A stretch of DNA of 64,000 bases from Microcella alkaliphila (lineage in GTDB: Bacteria; Actinomycetota; Actinomycetes; Actinomycetales; Microbacteriaceae). Both the position numbers and the translations under genes were made by a program. Positions within the stretch are counted from its first letter, which is position 1, and each line of letters begins with the position of its first letter. Location of the stretch: contig NZ_SGXT01000013.1 in assembly GCF_004216855.1 (NCBI RefSeq), positions 372,001 to 436,000 on the forward strand, read 5' to 3'. Shown piece by piece: positions 31,887 to 39,218 of the stretch. Under the pieces are notes generated by a model. That model had not been told where the DNA came from. It worked only from the letters and a program-made list of their open reading frames with translations, and did no database searches.

Positions 31887-32807
31887 CTACGCCGCCACCC
31901 GCTGCGGGTTCACGAGCGCCTGAATCGCGTCCTCCACCGTCTCGTCACGGAAGGTAAAGCCGTCGTCGAGCAGGCGCTGCGGCACGACCTTCTGGCTCGC
32001 GAGCAGCAGTTCGCGGCCCGCCTCACCCATGCCGACCGAGATGAGTTTCTCGGGCAGCGTGAACAGGTGCCAGCGGTGCATCGCGGCGGCGAGTGCGCGG
32101 GTCACCCGGTCGCTCGTGGCGGGCGTTGGGCCGGCGAGGTTCACCGGCCCCCTGAGGCTCGACGTGAGGAGGTGCCGGATCGCCGCCGCCTCGTCGTACA
32201 AGCTGATCCACGGCCAGTGTTGGCCACCGGTGGCGACGCGCGCCGCCGCGCCGAGGCCGGTGAGCACGCGCAGCGGCGTCATCGCGCCGCCCGGCCCGAT
32301 GACGAGGCCGGTGCGCGCAAGAACGACGCGCGTTTCTTCGGGGGCGAGTAATGCCGCCTCCTCCCACGCCGCGACGACGTCGGCCAAGAAGCCGTAACCG
32401 CGGGGAGCGTTCTCGTCGAGGCGCACGGCGGGCTGGTCGCCGTAGATGCCGACCGCCGAGCCGCTGACGAAGACGCGCGGGGGAGTGCTCGCCATGCCCA
32501 TCGCCTCCGCGAGGGCGCGGGTGGCGTGCACCCGTGACTCGAGGATCTGCTTCTTCCAGCCGGACGTCCAGGGGATGCGCGAAATGGAGGCGCCCGACAG
32601 GTTCACCACCGCATCCACCGATTCGAGGATGCGGAAGTCGAGCACGCGGGATTCCGGCGACCAGGCGAACTCGGTGTCTTTCTTCGGGGTTCGGCGAACG
32701 AGCGTCAGCACCTCGTGACCGTCCGCGCGCAGCTGGCTCTGCAGCTCGGTGCCGATCATGCCGGAGGCGCCCGCGATCAGCACCCGGAGGGGCGTGGATG
32801 CTGCCAT
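31887..32807 (-). CDS. TIGR01777 family SDR-type epimerase/oxidoreductase
   Basis: 306 residues. Extended short-chain dehydrogenase with NAD(P)-binding VLIAGASGMIGTELQSQL, the segment DAVVNLSGASI, and RVFVSGSAVGIYGD with the active-site Tyr. The C-terminal DUF1731 domain contains RWHLFTLPEKLISVGMGEAGRELLLASQKVVPQRLLDDGFTF, which defines the YfcH/TIGR01777 group. Substrate unknown. It begins directly after the OsmC-like stop codon with no gap, so the two are co-transcribed. Confidence 0.88.
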   Translation of the reverse strand: MAASTPLRVLIAGASGMIGTELQSQLRADGHEVLTLVRRTPKKDTEFAWSPESRVLDFRILESVDAVVNLSGASISRIPWTSGWKKQILESRVHATRALAEAMGMASTPPRVFVSGSAVGIYGDQPAVRLDENAPRGYGFLADVVAAWEEAALLAPEETRVVLARTGLVIGPGGAMTPLRVLTGLGAAARVATGGQHWPWISLYDEAAAIRHLLTSSLRGPVNLAGPTPATSDRVTRALAAAMHRWHLFTLPEKLISVGMGEAGRELLLASQKVVPQRLLDDGFTFRDETVEDAIQALVNPQRVAA

Positions 32808-33233
32808 TTAGGCGAGCGTCGCTTCGAGCGTGATCGAGACGCCCGCGAGAGCGGCGGAGACGGGGCAGCCCGTCTTGGCGTCCTCGGCGAAGGTGGCGAA
32901 CTGTTCGGGGCTGAGGCCGGGAACCTTCGCGTTGACGAGCAGGTGGCTGCCGGTGATGCCCTCACCGGGCTGGAACGTCACCGCCGCCGTCACCTGCAGG
33001 CTCTCGGGCGGGTGACCTGCGCCCGTCAACGCGTGCGACAACGCCATTGAATAGCAGGCCGAGTGTGCTGCGCCGAGCAGCTCTTCGGGATTCGTGGTGC
33101 CCGCCACACCCTCACTGCGGGCAGCCCACGTGACGGGAAACTCGGCGGAGTCGGAGGTGTCGAGCGAGGTGGTTCCGTGCCCCTCGGTCAGTGACCCGAA
33201 CCAGAGGGTCGTTGCTTCGCTCGTCACTGCCAT
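32808..33233 (-). CDS. OsmC/Ohr family peroxiredoxin
   Basis: 141 residues. OsmC-fold thiol peroxidase with the catalytic pair Cys60 (GAAHSACYSMALSHAL) and Cys123 (AKTGCPVSAALAG), acting on organic hydroperoxides. GSHLLVNAKVPGLSPEQFATFAEDAKTGCPVS is typical of the OsmC rather than the Ohr subgroup. ATG 33233 has AAGGAG upstream. Lies at the head of a two-gene unit with the TIGR01777 oxidoreductase. Confidence 0.9.
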   Translation of the reverse strand: MAVTSEATTLWFGSLTEGHGTTSLDTSDSAEFPVTWAARSEGVAGTTNPEELLGAAHSACYSMALSHALTGAGHPPESLQVTAAVTFQPGEGITGSHLLVNAKVPGLSPEQFATFAEDAKTGCPVSAALAGVSITLEATLA

Positions 33234-33309
33234 GGCTGGTCTCCTTCGTCGCCGTGCGGTCGGGAGCACCAGCCTAGAGCGCGGGGCCGCACGTCGGTAG
33301 GGAGGACTC

Positions 33310-33807
33310 TCAGGCGGTGCGGCGGCCGATCAGGCCGGCGCGCACGAGCAGCACGTACATCTGGCAGCCGAGGCAGTACGCGAACGCAGCGTTCAGGAAG
33401 GCCGCAACAAAGGCGGCAGCTGCGGCGACCGCCAGCGCACCCGGCACGCCCAGCAGGTGCAGCACGAGACCCGTGCCGGTGACGAGCAGGCCGACTCCCT
33501 GGGCAAAGGTGGGAGCCGCCGGGTCTTCGCGCTCGCTCGGCGGGCCGAGACGCGGGGCGACGAGGGCACGGAACACGGCCCCGTAGGGGTGTCGCTGGAT
33601 GCCCGCGAACGCACCCCACGCGAAGAGCGCCACCAGCACGACGAGAAGCAGAGCGGCGGGTTCGAGCAGGCGATCGACGGCCGTCGCGGAGATCGGGGTG
33701 ACAAGGGCGAGGCCGACAGTCACGAGCAACAGCGCGCTCGTGATGGCTGCGCCGAAGCGCGGGCCGCGCGGGTCGATGCCGGTCGCAGCAGGCGATGCGG
33801 CGCTCAC
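33310..33807 (-). CDS. DUF4395 domain membrane protein
   Basis: 165 residues with four hydrophobic helices matching DUF4395. FAYCLGCQMYVLLVRAGLIGRR near the end carries a CxxC pair at the membrane, and GPRFGAAITSALLLVTVGLAL opens the domain. The gene follows a thioredoxin-like gene with a 4-base overlap, a pairing common in actinobacteria that suggests membrane thiol transfer. GTG start. Confidence 0.85.
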   Translation of the reverse strand: MSAASPAATGIDPRGPRFGAAITSALLLVTVGLALVTPISATAVDRLLEPAALLLVVLVALFAWGAFAGIQRHPYGAVFRALVAPRLGPPSEREDPAAPTFAQGVGLLVTGTGLVLHLLGVPGALAVAAAAAFVAAFLNAAFAYCLGCQMYVLLVRAGLIGRRTA

Positions 33808-34232
33808 GCGGCGACCTCCTCGCGAATGGTGCGAGCATCCTGCAGCGTCTGGCGCACCGTGTCGACGGTTGCGGCGCCGATGATGCGAGAGCGTACGCGA
33901 CCAGCGCGGTCGACTACGAGGGTGGTCGGGGTGCTCATGATGCCGAGCTCGCGCACCATTTCGGGATGCTCGGTGACGTCAATCTCGCGGTGGCCGATCG
34001 TCGCGTCGTCGCTCGCCAGCTGCCCGCCCACGCGGCGCATGGCGGCACAGGCCGAGCAGACCGGGCTCGACAGCTGCAGCAGGGTGAGCTCGACCCCCTC
34101 GGCGGTCAGGGCGCGGTCAACGTGCTGGCCGTCGGCGCGTACGCGACCCTGCGCGGCGCGCACGCCGATGCCGATGAGGGCCGACACCGCGACAAGCGCG
34201 GCCAGCGTTGCGAGAGCGAACAGGGGATCCAC
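33804..34232 (-). CDS. Membrane-anchored thioredoxin-like protein
   Basis: 142 residues: one N-terminal membrane helix (about 4-25), then a thioredoxin fold with redox pair Cys59 and Cys62 in SSPVCSACAAM and the cis-Pro segment GIMSTPTTLVVDRAGRV. A PVCSAC centre differs from the usual CGPC. It would face the cytoplasm or outside depending on topology. GTG 34232 is chosen because a TATTTT box lies about eight bases upstream and no ribosome-binding site is seen, so it may be leaderless; TTG 34238 is an alternative. Paired with the DUF4395 gene. Confidence 0.83.
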   Translation of the reverse strand: MDPLFALATLAALVAVSALIGIGVRAAQGRVRADGQHVDRALTAEGVELTLLQLSSPVCSACAAMRRVGGQLASDDATIGHREIDVTEHPEMVRELGIMSTPTTLVVDRAGRVRSRIIGAATVDTVRQTLQDARTIREEVAA

Positions 34233-34333
34233 ACACAAGAAAATACGGGGCCCATCCGAAATATTCCCCGCCTGTGACGCCGCGTGACGCCGCGTGCGGG
34301 CGTGTGGCGGCCTCTGCTGTCGGCGTGGGCGGC

Positions 34334-34339
34334 TAGGGT
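34334..34339 (+). promoter_or_regulatory. Candidate -10 (TAGGGT) of thyX
   Basis: TAGGGT ends seven bases before GTG 34347, with no Shine-Dalgarno; leaderless start likely. Confidence 0.45.
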
Positions 34340-34346
34340 TTCGACC

Positions 34347-35084
34347 GTGAGCGAGCAGTCAGACGAGGTCGTGTTCCGGTCCGATGTGACGGTTGAGCTG
34401 GTGCGCTCGAGCGCCGCCGACTCCGACGTGCTGTTCGCAGCGCGCGTGTCGACGCAGGGCGAGAAGACGCTCGACGCGGCCGCTGCCGGTGACGCGGCGA
34501 CGGTGCGCGACCGCGGGCTCATCAACTACCTGATGCGCGACCGGCACGGCTCGCCGTTCGAGCACAACTCGATGACCTTCTACGTGCAGGCGCCGATCTT
34601 CGTCTTCCGCGAGTTCATGCGCCACCGCATCGCCTCCTACAACGAAGAGTCGGGCCGCTACCGCGAGCTGCGTCCGGTGTTCTACGTGCCGGGCGCCGAG
34701 CGCAACCTCGTGCAGGTCGGAAAGCCCGGCGCCTACGAGTTCCTCCCCGGAACGCCCGAGCAGCACGCCCTCGTCGACGCCGAGGTGCGCGCGTCGTGCG
34801 AGGCCGCATACGCCTCCTACCAGCGGATGCTCGACGCTGGCATCGCGCGCGAGGTCGCCAGGGCGGTCCTCCCCGTCACGATCTACTCGACGATGTACGT
34901 GACGATGAACGCGCGCTCGCTCATGAACTTCCTCAGCTTGCGCACCAAGCGCGAGGGCACGCACTTCCCGTCGTTCCCGCAGCGCGAGATCGAGATGGTC
35001 GCCGAGCAGATGGAAGAGCACTTCGCCGAGCTGATGCCCCTCACCTACGAGACGTTCAACACGAACGGCCGCGTCGCCCCGTAG
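34347..35084 (+). CDS. thyX: Flavin-dependent thymidylate synthase
   Basis: 245 residues. Makes dTMP from dUMP using FAD and methylene-tetrahydrofolate. The ThyX signature RHRxxSxNExSxR is present as RHRIASYNEESGR at 92-104. LINYLMRDRHGSPFEHNSMTFYVQAPIFVFREFM and YVTMNARSLMNFLSLR form the FAD and dUMP sites, while the family's active-site Ser/Arg region is intact. GTG start. In mycobacteria thyX also lies next to dapA; here an AbiEi/DUF559 gene has come between them. Confidence 0.95.
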   Translation: MSEQSDEVVFRSDVTVELVRSSAADSDVLFAARVSTQGEKTLDAAAAGDAATVRDRGLINYLMRDRHGSPFEHNSMTFYVQAPIFVFREFMRHRIASYNEESGRYRELRPVFYVPGAERNLVQVGKPGAYEFLPGTPEQHALVDAEVRASCEAAYASYQRMLDAGIAREVARAVLPVTIYSTMYVTMNARSLMNFLSLRTKREGTHFPSFPQREIEMVAEQMEEHFAELMPLTYETFNTNGRVAP

Positions 35085-35301
35085 GTCCGCCCCGCGTCGC
35101 CCCGCGCCGCGTCGCTTCGACCCGGTCGAGCGTCATCACCTCGGCGTGTCCGCGTGGACAGGCGGCGCGTCGCGAGCGTGCACCGGGGGCAAGCGACATC
35201 CGCGACCGCTAATCGCGCGCATCCCGCCCTCCCCACCGAAGTCCGCGGCCGCGGAATCCCACAATGCACGAGGTGAGGTCCTGAAGTCGGCGAGCCCGGC
35301 G

Positions 35302-35307
35302 CATATT
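35302..35307 (+). promoter_or_regulatory. Candidate -10 (CATATT) of the AbiEi/DUF559 gene
   Basis: CATATT ends six bases before ATG 35314 and no Shine-Dalgarno is present. The preceding 200 bases hold no gene. Confidence 0.35.
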
Positions 35308-35313
35308 CGCGTC

Positions 35314-36195
35314 ATGACGACCATCTGTGAACGACTCGCTGGCCTCGGCGGTATTGCCCGCACTCATGACATTGCAGGCACCGCGACTCAAGCGCGAGCC
35401 CTCCAGCGGGCGGCGGCCAGAGGGAAGGTCGTGCGTCTCCGTCGAGGCGTGTATGGGCTCCCTGATCTCGATCCCGACATCGCGGATGCTGCCCGGATTG
35501 GCGGTCGGGTCGCAGGGGTCTCGGCGCTCCGGTACCACGGGCTATGGGTCCCGCCTGACGCTCATCGGCAGTTCCACGTCGAGGTCTCTGATGACGTCGT
35601 CGCTCGAACGACCGGGGTTCGAGGTGGTCACATTCGCGTTCACTGGACAGCAGGCGGCACGGAGCCGAGGTTCGGGATCGCGCCGCGTGAGGCGACTCTG
35701 AATCGAGTGGCGACGAGCCTGCCCGTGCCCTTTGCTGTTGCCGTGCTCGACTCCGCGCTGAAGCGGGGCCATCTCCGGGGTCGCGAATGGGCGCTGTTCG
35801 CGGCGCAGGCGCCTCGCGCGGCCCGTGAGGTGATTTCCCGTGTTGACGGACGCTCCGAGTCGGGCACGGAAAGTGTGCTTCGTGTTCTGCTGCAGGACGC
35901 GGGTATTCCGGCTACTCCTCAGCCGCCCTTACCTCTCGGATACGGGGAGCGCGCTGACCTTCTCGTTGGCGACCGCCTGCTGATCGAGTGTGACAGTGAA
36001 GAGCACCACGCGAAGCCGGAGAGCCGAAAGGCCGATCTGCGGCGCGATGCATGGTTGACGAGTTTGGGATTCGTGGTCCTGCGATTCGACTACTCGCAGG
36101 TGTTCACGGATCCCCTGGGCGTGGTTGAGACCGTCGCGTCTGTTGTCGAGCGGGGCGATCACCTGTCGCTGCGCCCCGGTGAGCTGGCCCGTTGA
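35314..36195 (+). CDS. AbiEi-like N-terminal domain fused to DUF559 (Vsr-like) nuclease domain
   Basis: 293 residues. The N-terminal 90 residues match the winged-helix AbiEi antitoxin-type domain (ERLAGLGGIARTHDIAGTATQARALQRAAARGKVVRLRRGVYGL). The C-terminal domain from about 180 resembles DUF559/very-short-patch-repair endonucleases of the PD-(D/E)xK class: SESGTES at 181-187, Asp215 in ERADLLVGD, IECDSEEHH at 224-232, Asp241 and Arg244, then LGFVVLRFDYSQVF. No AbiEii-type nucleotidyltransferase toxin is next to it, so it is an orphan. Such proteins are common in actinobacteria and their role is not established. Confidence 0.8.
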   Translation: MTTICERLAGLGGIARTHDIAGTATQARALQRAAARGKVVRLRRGVYGLPDLDPDIADAARIGGRVAGVSALRYHGLWVPPDAHRQFHVEVSDDVVARTTGVRGGHIRVHWTAGGTEPRFGIAPREATLNRVATSLPVPFAVAVLDSALKRGHLRGREWALFAAQAPRAAREVISRVDGRSESGTESVLRVLLQDAGIPATPQPPLPLGYGERADLLVGDRLLIECDSEEHHAKPESRKADLRRDAWLTSLGFVVLRFDYSQVFTDPLGVVETVASVVERGDHLSLRPGELAR

Positions 36196-36289
36196 TCGGG
36201 GCGTCGATACGCGTTGCCAGCGCGTTGCCTCAACGACCGGGGCTAGGCGACACGTTCGATCGATGGGGCTCAGAACTGAGGAGCGTTGC

Positions 36290-36345
36290 GCCGGACAGCT
36301 GACGTCGCGGACACCTCACTGCCGGACAGCACACGTCGCGGATAC
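36290..36345. repeat. 31-bp direct repeat, two copies plus partial third, possible IS-end remnant
   Basis: GCCGGACAGC starts at 36290 and again at 36321, and ACGTCGCGGA starts at 36302 and 36333, so the period is 31 bp; GCCGG begins a third copy at about 36352. On the minus strand the units read like the TGTCCGGC/TGTCCGCGACG repeats found at the ends of some actinobacterial insertion sequences. No transposase gene is near. The rest of the 246-base gap holds nothing recognisable. Confidence 0.5.
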
Positions 36346-36429
36346 GTCATCGCCGGCGTTTGGCGCCCGAGGCATCGAGGCGTGCAGTCACCGCACGGGC
36401 CCGTAGGGCGCTCGGCCCGCTCACCGCGG

Positions 36430-36435
36430 TAGCCT
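36430..36435 (+). promoter_or_regulatory. Candidate -10 (TAGCCT) of dapA
   Basis: Ends six bases before GTG 36442; no Shine-Dalgarno. Leaderless start likely. Confidence 0.45.
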
Positions 36436-36441
36436 GGGTAC

Positions 36442-37416
36442 GTGAGTGCAGCGAACCCCTTCGGCCAGGTCTTGGTCGCCCTCGTGACGCCGATGACCGC
36501 CGACGGCGAGGTCGACTGGCCGGGCGTCGAGCAGCACATCGACTATCTGTGTACGCATGGCGCCGACGGCATTGTCGTCACCGGCACGACGGGCGAGACG
36601 TCGACGCTTACCGACGCCGAGAAGTTGCGCCTCGTGACCGTGGGCAAAGAGGTTGCGGCGGGGCGGGCATCCATCATCACGGGCGGCGGCTCGAACGAGA
36701 CGGCGCACGCGATCGAGCTGTACAAGGCGAGCGAGAAGGCCGGCGCCGATGGCGTGATGGTCGTCACGCCCTACTACAACAAGCCCACGCAGGCGGGTGT
36801 GCTGACGCACTTCCGCATGATCGCTGACGCGACTGACCTGCCGGTGATTCTGTACGACATCCCGGGCCGCGCGGGCATCGAGATTAGGTACGAGACGATT
36901 CTGCGCGCCGCGAAGCATCCGAACATCGTGGCGGTGAAGGATGCGAAGGGTGACCTGTCCGAGGTCAGCCGCGTCATGAATCAGACCGACCTCATGTACT
37001 TCGCGGGCGACGACGCGAACGTTTTGCCGACGCTCGCGATTGGCGGCACCGGCCTCATCGGCGTGACGGCGAACATCGCGCCGGCCCCGTACCGCGCGAT
37101 CGTCGACGCGGTGAACGCGAACGATCTGGCGACGGCAACGCGCCACCACCAACTGCTCGAGCCGCTCGTTCGGGCGATCATGACCCACGTTCCTGGCACG
37201 GTCGCCGCGAAGTACGTGCTGCACGGTCTCGGACGCATCGGCTCGCCGCGGGTTCGCCTGCCGCTCGTCGGTCCCGAAGACTACGAGGCCGCGATCATCG
37301 AAGACGAGATGGCGCTGGTGAAGGACGTCGAGGGCGTCGACCGCACCCGCTTCCGCCCCGATCGCAATGCAGCGGCGGGCGGCGCCCTCCCGAAGGTCGC
37401 CGGCACCACCCGATAA
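36442..37416 (+). CDS. dapA: 4-hydroxy-tetrahydrodipicolinate synthase
   Basis: 324 residues. Condenses pyruvate with aspartate semialdehyde in lysine/DAP synthesis. Schiff-base Lys166 lies in IVAVKDAKGD, the catalytic Tyr139 in VILYDIPGRAG, and the pyruvate-binding TTGETSTL at 49-56. TPYYNKPTQAGV and GGTGLIGVTANIAP are further family blocks. The 40-residue C-terminal tail after IIEDEMALV is longer than in many DapA proteins. GTG start, probably leaderless. rnj follows after 77 bases. Confidence 0.96.
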   Translation: MSAANPFGQVLVALVTPMTADGEVDWPGVEQHIDYLCTHGADGIVVTGTTGETSTLTDAEKLRLVTVGKEVAAGRASIITGGGSNETAHAIELYKASEKAGADGVMVVTPYYNKPTQAGVLTHFRMIADATDLPVILYDIPGRAGIEIRYETILRAAKHPNIVAVKDAKGDLSEVSRVMNQTDLMYFAGDDANVLPTLAIGGTGLIGVTANIAPAPYRAIVDAVNANDLATATRHHQLLEPLVRAIMTHVPGTVAAKYVLHGLGRIGSPRVRLPLVGPEDYEAAIIEDEMALVKDVEGVDRTRFRPDRNAAAGGALPKVAGTTR

Positions 37417-37493
37417 GACTCCACCCGGGGGCGCGAGGCCCCGCCAACCGGCCCGGGAACGGGCCCGAACGAGAACTCAGAGGTCCGTCCCTT

Positions 37494-39170
37494 ATGCCCC
37501 ACGCCATTGAAGACGCCCCCGCGCTCGAACCCGGAACCCTCCGCGTCACGCCGCTCGGAGGCATCGGTGAGATCGGCCGCAACATGGCCGTGTTCGAGTT
37601 CGACGGCAAGCTGCTCATCGTCGACTGCGGCGTGCTCTTCCCCGAGGAGCACCAGCCCGGTGTCGACCTGATCCTGCCTGACTTCTCGCCGATCCGCGAC
37701 CGCCTGGACGACGTCGTCGGCGTCGTGCTCACCCACGGCCACGAAGACCACATCGGCGCAGTTCCTTACCTGTTGCGCCTGCGCGCCGACATCCCGCTCA
37801 TCGGCTCGCAGCTCACGCTCGCCCTCATTGAGGCGAAGCTCAAGGAGCACCGCATCAGCCCGTACACCCTCGCGGTGAAGGAGGGGCAGCGCGAGCGCCT
37901 CGCCCCCTTTGATCTCGAATTCGTCGCGGTGAACCACTCGATTCCGGATGCTCTCGCCGTCGCCATTCGCACCCCCGCGGGTCTCGTGCTGCACACCGGC
38001 GACTTCAAGATGGACCAGCTGCCGCTCGATGGCCGCATCACCGACCTCCGCGCGTTCGCCCGTCTCGGCGAGGAGGGCGTCGACCTGTTCATGACCGACT
38101 CGACGAACGCCGACGTGCCGGGATTCACGCCCGTCGAGCGCGAGATCGGCAACGTGCTCGAGAGCGTCATCGCGAAGGCCCCGCGCCGCGTGATCGTCGC
38201 GAGCTTCTCGAGCCACGTGCACCGCGTTCAGCAGGTGCTCGATGCCGCCCACGCGAACGGTCGCCGGGTGGCGCTGCTCGGCCGTTCGATGGTGCGCAAC
38301 ATGGGTATCGCTGCGGAGCTCGGCTACCTGAAGGTGCCGGAGGGCATTCTCATCGACCACCGCAAGGCCGCCGACCTGCCTGACGACCGCATCGTCTACA
38401 TGTCGACGGGTAGCCAGGGCGAGCCGATGGCGGTGCTCGCGCGCATGGCGAATCTTGAGCACCAGGTCGAGATTGGCGAGGGCGACACGGTCATTCTCGC
38501 CTCGAGCCTGATCCCGGGCAACGAGAACGCGGTCTACCGCGTCATCAACGGTCTGACCGCGCTGGGCGCGAACGTCGTCCACAAGGGCAACGCCCGCGTC
38601 CACGTGAGTGGCCACGCCGCCGCCGGTGAGCTGCTCTACTGCTACAACATCGTGCGCCCGAAGAACGTCATGCCGGTGCACGGCGAGGCCCGCCACCTGG
38701 TGGCCAATCAGCGCCTTGCTATCGAGACGGGCATCCCGGTCGAGAACACGGTGCTCGCCGAGAACGGAACCGTCATCGACTTGAAGGACGGCGTCATTCG
38801 CGTGGTCGGCCAGCTCGATCTCGGTGAGGTCTACGTCGACGGGTCAACCGTCGGCGAGATCACGGATGCTGACCTCAAGGACCGCCGCATCCTCGCTGAG
38901 GAGGGCTTCATTTCGATCTTCGTCGCGGTCGATGCGCAGACTGGCAAGGTCGTTGTGGGACCCGAGATTCACGCGCGCGGCTTCGCCCCCGACGACAGTG
39001 TGTTCGACGACGTGATCCCGCAGCTCGTGCGCGCCCTGTCGGAGGCGGCCGAGAACGGCACGCGCGACAGTCACGCGTACAGCCAGATCGTGCGCCGCAC
39101 GGTGGGCCGCTGGGTCAACACGCAACACCGCCGCCGGCCCATGATCGTGCCGGTCGTCGTCATCGCCTAA
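37494..39170 (+). CDS. rnj: Ribonuclease J
   Basis: 558 residues. Metallo-beta-lactamase/beta-CASP RNase with endo- and 5'-exonuclease activity. Metal-binding HGHEDH is at 81-86 in VVLTHGHEDHIGAVPYLL; FKMDQLPLDG and MTDSTNADVPGFT are the next metallo-lactamase blocks; HVSGHAAAGEL and KNVMPVHGEARHL form the C-terminal metal and beta-CASP motifs. The dapA-rnj-ftsK order is conserved in actinobacteria. Small GC hairpins, including GGCCCG/CGGGCC around 37450-37465, occur in the gap after dapA. Confidence 0.96.
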   Translation: MPHAIEDAPALEPGTLRVTPLGGIGEIGRNMAVFEFDGKLLIVDCGVLFPEEHQPGVDLILPDFSPIRDRLDDVVGVVLTHGHEDHIGAVPYLLRLRADIPLIGSQLTLALIEAKLKEHRISPYTLAVKEGQRERLAPFDLEFVAVNHSIPDALAVAIRTPAGLVLHTGDFKMDQLPLDGRITDLRAFARLGEEGVDLFMTDSTNADVPGFTPVEREIGNVLESVIAKAPRRVIVASFSSHVHRVQQVLDAAHANGRRVALLGRSMVRNMGIAAELGYLKVPEGILIDHRKAADLPDDRIVYMSTGSQGEPMAVLARMANLEHQVEIGEGDTVILASSLIPGNENAVYRVINGLTALGANVVHKGNARVHVSGHAAAGELLYCYNIVRPKNVMPVHGEARHLVANQRLAIETGIPVENTVLAENGTVIDLKDGVIRVVGQLDLGEVYVDGSTVGEITDADLKDRRILAEEGFISIFVAVDAQTGKVVVGPEIHARGFAPDDSVFDDVIPQLVRALSEAAENGTRDSHAYSQIVRRTVGRWVNTQHRRRPMIVPVVVIA

Positions 39171-39205
39171 GCGTGTCAGTCCCGGGCGCGGCTGTCGCGC
39201 GCGGG

Positions 39206-39211
39206 TACCGT
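39206..39211 (+). promoter_or_regulatory. Candidate -10 (TACCGT) of ftsK
   Basis: Ends seven bases before ATG 39219; its presence favours that ATG over GTG 39210 as the start. Confidence 0.4.
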
Positions 39212-39218
39212 GTCGGGC

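Noticed and set aside
35085-36441. Search for a toxin partner (AbiEii-type nucleotidyltransferase) beside the AbiEi-like gene
   Set aside because: Flanking genes are thyX and dapA and the gaps contain no plausible toxin frame, so a toxin-antitoxin pair is not claimed.
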